The translations under genes and the position numbers were made by a program. DNA of 35,161 nucleotides, from positions 1 to 35,161 of the forward strand of contig JAPYSM010000002.1 in the NCBI GenBank assembly GCA_029936485.1. The letters are read 5' to 3'. The notes beneath the pieces were generated by a model. The model saw nothing but the letters and a program-made list of their open reading frames with translations, searched no databases and was not told the origin of the DNA. Positions within the stretch are counted from its first letter, which is position 1, and the number at the start of each line of letters is the position of its first letter. Shown one piece after another: positions 18,352-27,928 of this stretch. Source of the DNA: Dehalococcoidia bacterium. GTDB taxonomy: Bacteria > Chloroflexota > Dehalococcoidia > Lucifugimonadales > Lucifugimonadaceae.

Positions 18352-19143
18352 ATGACGATTCGAATATTCACCGCCGTCATCGGGATCTCGGCGCTGATCG
18401 CCGTTCTTCTCATCGGGACATCGGCCGTTGCCGCACTAATGATGGCCCTTGCCGTCGCCAGCGGTTGGGAACTTGCCGACATGGTGCGCGCCAGAAGAAC
18501 GTGCCCGCTACGCTGGTTCCTCCTGGCCTGGCCAATATCCCTCATCGCGGCTGGCTGGCTTATCGCAGAAGACGTGACCGGCTGGTGGGTGATGCTGGTG
18601 GCGTTCTTGACCGGGACGGTGCCAGCTATCGGCATCCTGCTGACCGGTCGTAGGACTGCATTTGTCTACGCTATCGCGGCCGGCCCCTATGTCGGCATAG
18701 CATTGGCGCACACACCAATCCTGAGATCGGTGGACGGGGGCGTTCAGTGGCTGGCTCTTGCCGTTATCGTGACTTTTGCTGCGGACTCCGCCGCTATGCT
18801 CGCGGGATTAACTGTAGGCAGACACAAACTCTTTCCTCGGATCAGCCCAGAAAAAACTTGGGAAGGCGTCGCAGGCGGTCTCATAGGCGGTGCAACAGCA
18901 GCGCTGGTAGTCGACACAATGTTCGATCTCGAAATCGCGTCAGCCATGGCCATCGTACTTGGAGTTGTGATGGCTGTAACAGGAACCCTCGGAGACCTCG
19001 GAGAATCCGCGTTCAAGCGGCACGCCGGGGTGAAAGACTCGGGATTTCTGGTCCCCGGCCACGGAGGCGTTCTTGATCGTTTGGACTCTCTGATGCCGAA
19101 CCTGATTATCGTATACTGGGTTTCCGAATGGAGCGCCACTTGA
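18352..19143 (+). CDS. cdsA: Phosphatidate cytidylyltransferase
   Basis: SPEKTWEGVAGGLIGG, GDLGESAFKRHAGVKDSGFLVPGHGGVLDRLDSLM. Confidence 0.94.
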   Translation: MTIRIFTAVIGISALIAVLLIGTSAVAALMMALAVASGWELADMVRARRTCPLRWFLLAWPISLIAAGWLIAEDVTGWWVMLVAFLTGTVPAIGILLTGRRTAFVYAIAAGPYVGIALAHTPILRSVDGGVQWLALAVIVTFAADSAAMLAGLTVGRHKLFPRISPEKTWEGVAGGLIGGATAALVVDTMFDLEIASAMAIVLGVVMAVTGTLGDLGESAFKRHAGVKDSGFLVPGHGGVLDRLDSLMPNLIIVYWVSEWSAT

Positions 19144-20300
19144 ATCGGTCCCTAAATAACTCCAAGCGCCCCAAAAACGTAGTTCTACTTGGCTCTACCG
19201 GTTCGGTCGGTACCCAGACGCTCGACGTCATACGCGCACTGCCTGACCGGTTTCGGGTCCTAGGATTGGCGGCGGGCCGTAACGTTGAGCTTCTTGCATC
19301 GCAGATCGCCGAGTTCACGCCCTATCGCTACTACGCAGCAGACGGACATGAACCGGCCAACAGTAGCGATTGTCGGCCCGTATCTCTCATCGAACTCGCC
19401 ACCCTTAATGATGTCGATCTCGTAGTGGCTGCGATGTCCGGCGCTGACGCGTTGGAACCGGTTATCGCTGCGCTTGGAGCCGGAATTCCGGTGGCCCTGG
19501 CAAACAAAGAGCTGGTCGTGATGGCCGGCGAATATCTCCGGGAAGCGGCACAGCACGGCGGCACAGAAATACTCCCAGTAGATAGTGAGCCATCAGCCAT
19601 ATGGCAGTGCATCCGCGGTGAAACGGAGAAGCCCAAACGATTGATCATCACTGCCTCAGGCGGGGCGTTCAGGGATCGATCGTGGGACGCACTGCGTTCC
19701 GTATCCCCCGAAGAGGCGCTCGAGCACCCGACCTGGCAGATGGGCCGCAAGATCACCATCGACTCAGCGACCTTGATTAACAAGGCGCTGGAAGTGGTCG
19801 AGGCGCACTGGCTATTCGATATTCCTTACGAGCAGATTGACGTGGTGATGCACAAGCAGTCCGTCATCCATTCGATGGTCGAATTCCAGGACGGCTCCGT
19901 CAAAGCCCAGATGGGCCCGCCGGATTTGAGATACCCGATTCAGTGCGCGCTCACACATCCTGAACGGGTGGAAAACCCGACATTGCCCCGCTTTGATCCC
20001 ATCGAGATCGGTAGTCTGACATTTGAAGAACTGGACTCTTCCCTCTACCCCTGTTTCGACCTTGCACTGGATGTCGCAAAACGCGGTGGTACCTGGCGGG
20101 CCGCGCTCATCGGCGCTGACGAGGCGGCAGTCGATCTTTTCCTTGACGGCAAGATCGGATTCACAGAAATAGGTCCGGTGATTGAACAGGGCCTGTCCGC
20201 ACATCAACCGATAATGGACCCGTCTCTTCGTCAGTTAACCGAGGCCGCTTCCGAGACCGCAAGCCGCATCCGGACACCGATTTCGATAGTTAAAGGCTAG
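19128..20300 (+). CDS. dxr: 1-deoxy-D-xylulose 5-phosphate reductoisomerase
   Basis: NVVLLGSTGSVGTQTLDVI, ALANKELVVMAGE, PVDSEPSAIWQCI, HPTWQMGRKITIDSATLINKALEVVEAHWLF. Confidence 0.96.
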   Translation: MERHLNRSLNNSKRPKNVVLLGSTGSVGTQTLDVIRALPDRFRVLGLAAGRNVELLASQIAEFTPYRYYAADGHEPANSSDCRPVSLIELATLNDVDLVVAAMSGADALEPVIAALGAGIPVALANKELVVMAGEYLREAAQHGGTEILPVDSEPSAIWQCIRGETEKPKRLIITASGGAFRDRSWDALRSVSPEEALEHPTWQMGRKITIDSATLINKALEVVEAHWLFDIPYEQIDVVMHKQSVIHSMVEFQDGSVKAQMGPPDLRYPIQCALTHPERVENPTLPRFDPIEIGSLTFEELDSSLYPCFDLALDVAKRGGTWRAALIGADEAAVDLFLDGKIGFTEIGPVIEQGLSAHQPIMDPSLRQLTEAASETASRIRTPISIVKG

Positions 20301-20331
20301 CGACGGCTGACGGGCGACCGAGCGTAAATTC

Positions 20332-22098
20332 ATGATTCCAGCAACACTTATATTCGGCATCCTGACGTTCTTACTCGTTTTGGGTCCGCTGATCATCCTC
20401 CACGAGCTTGGCCACTTCTTCACCGCCAAGTTGACCCGCACCAAGGTCGTAGAGTTTGGGTTCGGATTTCCGCCACGCGCCACCGGCCTGTGGACCGGAG
20501 CCACAGAGGTGTCGATCACTGAAGAGACCATCTTTGAGGGGTTCACAGAACTCGAATCGCTTGAGACGGGTAACCCCTCGACTATTACTCATGATGGAGA
20601 TGACCTGCGTGGAGTGCAGTCGGAATCGTTCGACGGCAGACTCGCAGCACTTGAGGAAGGTATCCAGGTCGAGGCCACTGTCGATAAGCGAGCTGATGGT
20701 TCATTTCACGCCCTCCTCCTGCGTCCAAAGAAACGGCATAACGCTCTTGCTTCAGACGTCGGCGATGCTGTCGTTGGTGATCTCATAAACGGCAAGCTTC
20801 GTGCGGTAGGCCCACACAGCATCACCATTTCGGAGATGGTGTGGTCCATCAACTGGCTGCCACTTGGCGGCTTCGTAAAGATGGTCGGCGAAGAAGACCC
20901 CGAAGCCGAGAACAGTCTGGCCAGCAAATCAAAATGGGCCCGATCGCTCGTCCTTTCATCGGGCGCCATCGTGAACGCCATCATCCCGATCATCTTGTTT
21001 ACCTTCGTCCTGATGCTCCCGCAAACCCAGTTGGCGGGCGATGTCACCATTACCGCCGTGTACCCGGATTCTCCGGCCGACCAGGCGGGTCTTCGCGTCG
21101 GAGACCGCATCCTTGAGGTCGATGGCCGAGACATTGATGATCTGACCGGCCTTCAACAGGCCATCACCCTTAAGCTCGGCGGTACCAGCAACTGGCTTGT
21201 AAGGCCAGGTATCCCGGACCCATCTCCGATGCCTGGCGCGACAGCATTTCAGTACATAGAAGGCCGCGACAAAGATATTTCGCTCTCCCCGCGGTACCAG
21301 GTGCCGGATCGCGACGTGGTGTTTGAAGTCACAGACCCGGAGAACCAGCTACTCCTCGCAGAGGCGCGGCTGCTGGATATAACCGTCGGCGTCAACGACA
21401 GGCTCCGCGTCGTTCTGGAAGCTACCGACACCAGCCAAGAAATCTCGATCACCGATGCACGTGTCCTGGACAGCCGCATCGAACTGGGCGACGAGCTCCA
21501 GGTTGTGGGCCTTGTTTCGGACCCCACCAGCGAGATCTTACTTCCGGATGCAAGGCGACACGATTTCTCGCTTGGGCTAAAAACTTCGATAATCGATGGC
21601 TCGGTCGGTATCCAGATCAGGACTGAGAACGCCGCCCAGAAAACTTTCTCGAATAATCCATGGAGCGCATTCACGGGATCATTCCGTGAGATACGGGACC
21701 TGATTCTTCTGACCAAGAACTCGATTGCGGGATTGGTTCAGTCTTCAAATAATCCGCAATTGAGCGGCCCCGCAACGGTCGGCCCGATCGGTATCGGACA
21801 GCTCACCGGTGAGATAGCGGTGGCTGATGCCGCCGTCTCGACCAAGCTCAGGACTTTCGCCGTTCTTGCGGCGACGATCAGCCTCAGCCTGACCGTGATA
21901 AACATCCTGCCGCTGCCCGGACTCGACGGTGGACGACTCTTGTTCGTCGCTATCGAAGCGGTTCGGGGCGGCAAACGAATCTCCCCCGAGCGGGAAGCTA
22001 TCGTTCACCTCGCCGGTATCCTTGTGCTGCTGAGCTTGATGGCATTGATTAGCGTGCAGGACGTGATGCGAATATTCCGCGGGGAGAGCTTTTTCTGA
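20332..22098 (+). CDS. rseP: Site-2 (M50) RIP metalloprotease, RseP-like, with two unusual insertions
   Basis: ILHELGHFFTAK (HExxH), INWLPLGGFVKMVGEEDP, PDZ ITAVYPDSPADQAGLRVGDRILEVDG, INILPLPGLDGGRLLF. Confidence 0.9.
   Translation: MIPATLIFGILTFLLVLGPLIILHELGHFFTAKLTRTKVVEFGFGFPPRATGLWTGATEVSITEETIFEGFTELESLETGNPSTITHDGDDLRGVQSESFDGRLAALEEGIQVEATVDKRADGSFHALLLRPKKRHNALASDVGDAVVGDLINGKLRAVGPHSITISEMVWSINWLPLGGFVKMVGEEDPEAENSLASKSKWARSLVLSSGAIVNAIIPIILFTFVLMLPQTQLAGDVTITAVYPDSPADQAGLRVGDRILEVDGRDIDDLTGLQQAITLKLGGTSNWLVRPGIPDPSPMPGATAFQYIEGRDKDISLSPRYQVPDRDVVFEVTDPENQLLLAEARLLDITVGVNDRLRVVLEATDTSQEISITDARVLDSRIELGDELQVVGLVSDPTSEILLPDARRHDFSLGLKTSIIDGSVGIQIRTENAAQKTFSNNPWSAFTGSFREIRDLILLTKNSIAGLVQSSNNPQLSGPATVGPIGIGQLTGEIAVADAAVSTKLRTFAVLAATISLSLTVINILPLPGLDGGRLLFVAIEAVRGGKRISPEREAIVHLAGILVLLSLMALISVQDVMRIFRGESFF
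21307..21576 (+). repeat. Three tandem ~30-aa protein repeats within the M50 protease
   Basis: DRDVVFEVTDPENQLLLAEARLLDITVGVN / DRLRVVLEATDTSQEISITDARVLDSRIELG / DELQVVGLVSDPTSEILLPDARRHDFSLG. Confidence 0.7.
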
Positions 22099-23213
22099 TG
22101 AAACGTGTAACCCGAGAAGTATCAGTGGGCGGCGTAAAGATTGGTGGCCGCAACAACCCGATCGCCGTTCAATCAATGACCACCTGCGACACGCGCGACA
22201 TCGAAACCACGGTCGCCGAGATCATCGGGCTGGAAGAGGTCGGATGCGAGATTATCCGCGTGGCAGTGCCGGACATAGTCGCTGCGGAAGCGCTTGGCGA
22301 GATCAAGCGCCGGATCAATATCCCGCTTGTCGCAGACATCCATTTCCATCACGAACTTGCGCTCGAATCGGTACGGCAGGGCGTGGACATGCTCCGCCTG
22401 AACCCGGGCAACATTCGCGACGAGACCAAAGTCCGAGAGGTCGTGGAAGCGGCGAAAAAGGCCCGTATTCCCATCCGAGTGGGCGTCAACTTTGGCAGCC
22501 TCCCACCCGTCGGCAAAATCGGCGTGTCGCGCGGTGGCTCCCGATTGCAGGACGGCGTGAACCAGCTGCCCAAGGCTGGTGATTCAGAGGGCGGCTATGC
22601 CGTCGCTGATCACATGGTCGCAACGGCACTGTGGGAGATTGGCATCCTCGAGGCGCTTGATTTCGAAGACATCAAAATTTCTTTGAAGGCGTTCGATGTA
22701 CCGACCACCCTGGACGCATACCGCAAACTCGCCCCGCTCGTGCCATACCCGTTTCACCTCGGCATCACAGAAGCTGGCACTCCGTTCAGCGGCGGCATTC
22801 GCAGCGCAGTCGGCCTTGGCATCCTCCTCTCCGAGGGCATCGGTGACACGATCCGGGTATCGCTTGCTGGTGACTCACGTGAAGAGGTCAAAACTGGCTT
22901 CGAAATTTTGAAATCGCTCAACCTTCGCTCGCACGGCCCGACGCTCATTGCATGTCCGAGCTGTGGACGCGCCGACGTTGACGTGCTGAAGCTGGCGGCT
23001 CAGGTCGACGAAGCACTCAAGGGCGTTAAAACGGACCTCAAGGTCGCGGTAATGGGCTGTGAAGTAAATGGACCTGGAGAGGCCAAAGACGCCGACATCG
23101 GCATCGCAGGGGGAAATGGCAGGGCCATCATTTTCCGCAAGGGGGTGAAGGCAAACATCGTGCCGGAGTCCGATATGCTCGACGCGCTGATGGCCGAAGT
23201 CCGCAAAGGCTAG
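22098..23213 (+). CDS. ispG: 4-hydroxy-3-methylbut-2-enyl diphosphate synthase
   Basis: IAVQSMTTCDTRDIE, PLVADIHFH, LRLNPGNI, VMGCEVNGPGEAKDADIGIAGG. Confidence 0.96.
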   Translation: MKRVTREVSVGGVKIGGRNNPIAVQSMTTCDTRDIETTVAEIIGLEEVGCEIIRVAVPDIVAAEALGEIKRRINIPLVADIHFHHELALESVRQGVDMLRLNPGNIRDETKVREVVEAAKKARIPIRVGVNFGSLPPVGKIGVSRGGSRLQDGVNQLPKAGDSEGGYAVADHMVATALWEIGILEALDFEDIKISLKAFDVPTTLDAYRKLAPLVPYPFHLGITEAGTPFSGGIRSAVGLGILLSEGIGDTIRVSLAGDSREEVKTGFEILKSLNLRSHGPTLIACPSCGRADVDVLKLAAQVDEALKGVKTDLKVAVMGCEVNGPGEAKDADIGIAGGNGRAIIFRKGVKANIVPESDMLDALMAEVRKG

Positions 23214-23411
23214 ATGGCAGGACCGGGTGGATTATTAGGATCTTGGTCTCGGGGCAACTTTTTTTCTTCCACTCTAATTGGACTTACTACTTCAACTCCA
23301 GACCACGACACGCGCGTCCCCACATTCCGAGCTATGGTTGTGTTGCGCGGCTAAAATACCCGTTCTGATCTGATTTTCGGACATCCCACGTCACACAAAA
23401 GGCACGCTCTG

Positions 23412-25157
23412 ATGCGCTTAAGCCGCTCCTTCGGAAAGACCCTGCGCAATGCACCAGCCGACGCCGAGACCGCGTCGCACAAGTACCTGACCCGCGCCGC
23501 CTTCGTACAGCAGGTCGCCGCCGGCATCTACAGCTACCTGCCGTTCGGCCAACGCAGCCTCACCAAAATCTCCAACATCATCCGTGAGGAGATGGACAGC
23601 GCCGGCGCGCAAGAAGTGTCTATGCCGGTCGTGCAGCCCCGAGAACTGTGGGAGAAATCTGGACGAGCCGATACATATCAGCCCCCCCTCGCGTCGCTGA
23701 AAGATCGGCGCGACCGAGACATGGTGCTCGCCCCCACGCACGAGGAAACGACCACCTTCATGGCCGCGGCAAACCTTGAGAGCTACCGCGATCTGCCGTT
23801 CAACCTGTACCAGATACAAACCAAATTTAGGGACGAAGCACGCCCACGAGCCGGCCTTCTTCGGGTGCGTGAATTCGAGATGAAAGACGCCTACTCGTTC
23901 GATAAAGACGAGGAAGGTCTGGACGTCAGTTTTCAGGCCATGGCCGCCGCGTACCACCGAATCTTCAACAGGTCTGGGATCGACGTCAGGATGGTCGAGG
24001 CGGACAGCGGGCCGATTGGCGGCAAGGATTCTAACGAGTTTGTACTGCTTGCCGAGTCCGGAGAGGACACGATCTTCGTTTGCAGCGAAGAGAACTGCTC
24101 GTACGCCGCAAACGCCGAGAAGGCGGAGTTCAAAAAGCCCGCTGCAGAACCGGAAGAGGCCCGCGATCTGGAAGAAGTACACACCCCCCGTATCAAGACG
24201 ATCGAGGGACTGGCGGAGTTCCTAGAAATGCCTGTACGTAAGACGGTCAAAGCCGTCTTCTACGCACCCGAAACATCTACCGGTGACGAGATCGTATTCG
24301 TCTCGATACGAGGTGATCTTGAGGTGAACGAGACCAAACTTCGGAATGCGATGGACGGCGTAGAGCCGCGCCTCGCCACCCCGACAGAGATCACTGCTGC
24401 CGGACTTGTGGCCGGCTCGGCATCTGCCATCGGACTCGACGCAGATGACGGGCCGCGTTCACGCGCAAAAATCACGAGCATTGTGGACGATTCGGTCGTG
24501 GAATCTCCAAACCTGGTTGCTGGCGCCAACAAGACCGACTACCACTTCAAAAATGGCAACTATGGCCGTGACTTTAATGGCGATGTAGTCACGGATATTG
24601 CGATGGCAAGCGAGGGCGACGCATGCCCGAACGACTGTGAAGGACATCTCGTCGCGCATCGTGGCGTTGAGGTCGGACACATCTTCAAGCTCGGCACGAA
24701 ATACTCAGAGACGATGGGCGCGACCTTCGTCGACGAAGACGGCAGTGAGAAACCCGCCCTGATGGGCTGCTATGGGATCGGCGTTGGCCGTCTCCTTGCG
24801 GCAACCATCGAAGCCAACCACGATGACAAGGGAATGATCCTGCCCCGTGCCATCGCGCCGTACGAGGTGTATCTGGCCGGGTTGAACATTAACGATGAGA
24901 CGGTGGTCGCGGTTGCAGCGAAGGTCTACGAAGACCTCACTTCGGCTGGAGTAGAAGTGCTGTATGACGACAGGGACGTGCCGCCGGGCGTCAAGTTCAA
25001 CGATGCCGATCTGATTGGCTTGCCACTACGGGTCGTTGTGAGCGCGCGGGGCCTGAAAAACGGTGAAATCGAGATGAAACGCCGTGACGCAGACGATGCG
25101 AGGATGGCCCCACTTACAGATGTCGTTGGGGCAGTTAAAGCTGCTCTAGAAGGCTAA
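23412..25157 (+). CDS. proS: Prolyl-tRNA synthetase
   Basis: LTRAAFVQQVAAGIYSYLPFGQR, LAPTHEETTTFMA, YQIQTKFRDEARPRAGLLRVREFEMKDAYSFD, GCYGIGVGRLLAA. Confidence 0.96.
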   Translation: MRLSRSFGKTLRNAPADAETASHKYLTRAAFVQQVAAGIYSYLPFGQRSLTKISNIIREEMDSAGAQEVSMPVVQPRELWEKSGRADTYQPPLASLKDRRDRDMVLAPTHEETTTFMAAANLESYRDLPFNLYQIQTKFRDEARPRAGLLRVREFEMKDAYSFDKDEEGLDVSFQAMAAAYHRIFNRSGIDVRMVEADSGPIGGKDSNEFVLLAESGEDTIFVCSEENCSYAANAEKAEFKKPAAEPEEARDLEEVHTPRIKTIEGLAEFLEMPVRKTVKAVFYAPETSTGDEIVFVSIRGDLEVNETKLRNAMDGVEPRLATPTEITAAGLVAGSASAIGLDADDGPRSRAKITSIVDDSVVESPNLVAGANKTDYHFKNGNYGRDFNGDVVTDIAMASEGDACPNDCEGHLVAHRGVEVGHIFKLGTKYSETMGATFVDEDGSEKPALMGCYGIGVGRLLAATIEANHDDKGMILPRAIAPYEVYLAGLNINDETVVAVAAKVYEDLTSAGVEVLYDDRDVPPGVKFNDADLIGLPLRVVVSARGLKNGEIEMKRRDADDARMAPLTDVVGAVKAALEG

Positions 25158-25300
25158 TCCCTCGAATAAGCGAGGAAATCACAACTCGCAGATTTGCCCG
25201 TTATCATTCGGCCCTTATGACAACACGCCGAAATTTTGAAGAACGTTCTCTGGATTGACTCACTTGGGACTCTGACATGTTCAGAGTGAAATCAGAACCG

Positions 25301-25732
25301 ATGTCCCGGGCGCAGTATCGGCTTTTACAGTCCTCGTATCGCTAGACGGGCTTACTGGCCCCGCCCGGTAGATACCGCGAGAATTAGATATCTCCAGAAT
25401 CGCTATCGAATCATTCCAACGCCAATTTCCTCACCAAGGCAGTCATCGATTACGTGGCCGAAAGAGTTCGGGAAGTGTTGGCCGAGGGTGGAGCGATAGA
25501 AGAGACGCGGCTCAAGGGCAACTTGCTCTCCTCGCATCCCCTGTGTTTCAACCCGTTCAGCCACTTGAGGACATATCCAGAACACGAAACAACGGCCCTG
25601 CTGGCGACATTTGATCTAGAGATCGAAACAATTGAGGTTGAGTGGGTGCCTTACTCGGCCCTCGTAGAATGGTCAGCGGCGTTTCATAAGCGATACCTGG
25701 ACCTGCCCCCTGTACTTGGAGCCGGAGCTTAA
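25301..25732 (+). pseudogene. Decayed PGN_0703-type (restriction endonuclease-like) gene with two in-frame TAG codons
   Basis: Frame from ATG 25301: MSRAQYRLLQSSYR*TGLLAPPGRYREN*ISPESLSNHSNANFLTKAVIDYVAERVREVLAEGGAIEETRLKGNLLSSHPLCFNPFSHLRTYPEHETTALLATFDLEIETIEVEWVP...; family assignment is from recalled motif NLLSSxPLCFNxF. Confidence 0.55.
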
Positions 25733-25789
25733 TTGCTGACGGATGTTAGCCGACTATTTGGACGATCAGAAATTAGAGGAGGGGACCAG

Positions 25790-26650
25790 TTGAGCAGCAT
25801 TGTCACGCTAACCGGCACCGGAACACCAACGCCGACAGCATCACGGGCGGGCGGTGGAGTTCTGGTGCAAACAGGCGGGCTGAATCTACAATTCGACGCG
25901 GGTCGAGCCACATCCATGCGACTGGCCGCCGTGGATGTGCGGGCGATAGCGCTTGACGCTGTATTCCTGACGCACCACCACTCGGACCACCTTCAGGGTC
26001 TGGACGACCTCGTGTTTTCGAGTTGGATCGCAGGGACCCAACGGTCCGGCCCTGAAAGTGACACCTGGTTGCCGGTGATAGCGCCTGACGGCCCGCTGGC
26101 CGATTTCCTCGAACACCTTCTCGATCCGTGGCGCGGGGACTTCGACGTACGGAAAGGCCACCTGAACCGAGATACAGAGCCGGGGATGCACGTAACGCTG
26201 TTCGAGGCCTCAACCAAAATGGAGATCGTGTGGGAGAAAGGGGATGTACGTGTGTCCGCATTGCATGTCCAGCACGACCCAGTGCGCCCCGCGGTGGGCT
26301 ATCGGGTCGAGTCGCCGGATGGGGTGGTAGCGATCACCGGTGACACCAAAGTTTGTGTCGAGGTTGGAATCTTGGCAGAGGGTGCAGATGTCCTCGTCCA
26401 CGAGGCACTGCTGAGCGAGGTCGTGATCGGCACACCCCGAGAACCAATCATGGACTATCACTCTGACTCGATCGGCATCGGAACACTTGCGAAAAGGATC
26501 GGCGTGAAGTCTCTGATGCTGACCCATCTCATCCCACCGCCAGAAAACGTAGAAAACGGCGTCGTCCGCTACGAGGCAGCCGTTAGGAGTGGCGGCTACG
26601 ACGGGCCGCTGGTAGTCGGCGAAGACCTGTCGAGTGTCGAATACGGCTAA
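25790..26650 (+). CDS. MBL-fold metallohydrolase (RNase Z-like)
   Basis: VTLTGTGTPTPTASRAGGGVLVQTGGLNLQFDAGRAT, VFLTHHHSDHLQGLDDL, LTHLIPP. Likely start TTG 25790; ORF track starts at 25733. Confidence 0.88.
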   Translation: MSSIVTLTGTGTPTPTASRAGGGVLVQTGGLNLQFDAGRATSMRLAAVDVRAIALDAVFLTHHHSDHLQGLDDLVFSSWIAGTQRSGPESDTWLPVIAPDGPLADFLEHLLDPWRGDFDVRKGHLNRDTEPGMHVTLFEASTKMEIVWEKGDVRVSALHVQHDPVRPAVGYRVESPDGVVAITGDTKVCVEVGILAEGADVLVHEALLSEVVIGTPREPIMDYHSDSIGIGTLAKRIGVKSLMLTHLIPPPENVENGVVRYEAAVRSGGYDGPLVVGEDLSSVEYG

Positions 26651-26801
26651 GCTCTCAGGGCGATCAAATGGCTTGATCCAGCGGAAAGATTCTCCAGATC
26701 CCCCACCCTGCGGGTGTCCAATAAGGCTAGGCAGACGAGGCGATTACTAGGCCCTGCGCACCGACCAAGTCCATCCAGATATCTCATCCTCGGGGTCTGC
26801 A

Positions 26802-27725
26802 CTACGGGTTGGTGCCGTGGCGGAATTTCCATAGTGAGGTGACAAGCGCGCCCGAAGCCTGCACAGAAACACCCAGCGCCATGCCCTCACGCACCACCAT
26901 TCCGAGGATGCTTTCGATCTCTAGCGGACGACCGGCTTCAAAATCGTCCTGCAGTGAAACCTGCGTGTGCTCCGCTTCCGCTACCGCCTCATCAAATAGC
27001 TGATCCACCGTATCCGGCGCGATCTTGATCCCCTTTGCGCGCGCCACCGATTCCACTTCTTCCATCAGGGTCCGCAACGTGTATCGACCCCATGGTGAAT
27101 CCAGCACTTCCTGCATCGATGACCGTGAAGCTGTCATGAGCGACGCCACCGTCGCCACAATTACGAGCTTCGTCCACAGCATCGTGACGATGTCCGAGGC
27201 AACGTCGTACTGGATACCCTCTCGGGCCAGGATCGAAGCCACCCTTTTCACGCGTTCGGAGTGGAAGCCGTTCTGCTCGCCGAACGCGATCCTCGCCTTC
27301 AGTCCGGCCTGATGTATCTTGCCAGGTCCTGGCCGTCCAGTCTGGATATAAGTCGCACCAGCCATCGCGTGCTCCCATCCATAGTGCTGCGCGATTGTGT
27401 CTGCGCTGTCGACCCCATTCTGGAGCGTCAACACCGTCGTCTCAGGCTGAAGCAATGGCGCAATCAAGGGCAGTGCCTCAGGATTGTGAAACAGCTTCAC
27501 GCAGTACAGGATCAGATCCACCGGCCCGACCTCGTTCGGATCCTCGGTAACTTGCGGATGGACCGTAAAGTCCCCCCACGCCGTGGTCAGTTGCAAGCCA
27601 TTGGTCCGCATCGCATCCATGTGCGGTCCGGGACGGGCGACCATTGAGACTTCGTCTCCGTGCCGTGCCAGGACACCACCGAAGTAGCCCCCGACAGCGC
27701 CGGGTCCGATTACGGCGATCTTCAT
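26802..27725 (-). CDS. 2-dehydropantoate 2-reductase (ketopantoate reductase family)
   Basis: MKIAVIGPGAVGGYFGGVLARHGDEVSMVARPG, TVLTLQNGVD, LWTKLVIVATVASLMTASR. Confidence 0.9.
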   Translation of the reverse strand: MKIAVIGPGAVGGYFGGVLARHGDEVSMVARPGPHMDAMRTNGLQLTTAWGDFTVHPQVTEDPNEVGPVDLILYCVKLFHNPEALPLIAPLLQPETTVLTLQNGVDSADTIAQHYGWEHAMAGATYIQTGRPGPGKIHQAGLKARIAFGEQNGFHSERVKRVASILAREGIQYDVASDIVTMLWTKLVIVATVASLMTASRSSMQEVLDSPWGRYTLRTLMEEVESVARAKGIKIAPDTVDQLFDEAVAEAEHTQVSLQDDFEAGRPLEIESILGMVVREGMALGVSVQASGALVTSLWKFRHGTNP

Positions 27726-27928
27726 ACGAAAGGTACCCTCACAAATGCCTCCCAGCGAGAGTCAGAGATCAATATATTGAGTTGGAAGGTCATGTCGATC
27801 GACACAGTGACTGCCAAAGATACAGCGCCGTTCATGTGATTGGGACGCTTTCAAGACAGGGTCGACGATATTCGCCCCGTGTTAGCGTGACGGTCGCTCA
27901 ATACTTACGACGACAGAAAGGCAGCGAC

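Noticed and set aside
23418-24182. 254-aa minus-strand ORF opposite proS
   Set aside because: Antisense shadow of a well-supported prolyl-tRNA synthetase.
25343-25387. In-frame TAG codons as pyrrolysine/amber recoding
   Set aside because: TAG serves as the normal stop for several housekeeping genes in the window, and the gene also lacks its expected C-terminal core, so pseudogene decay is more likely.
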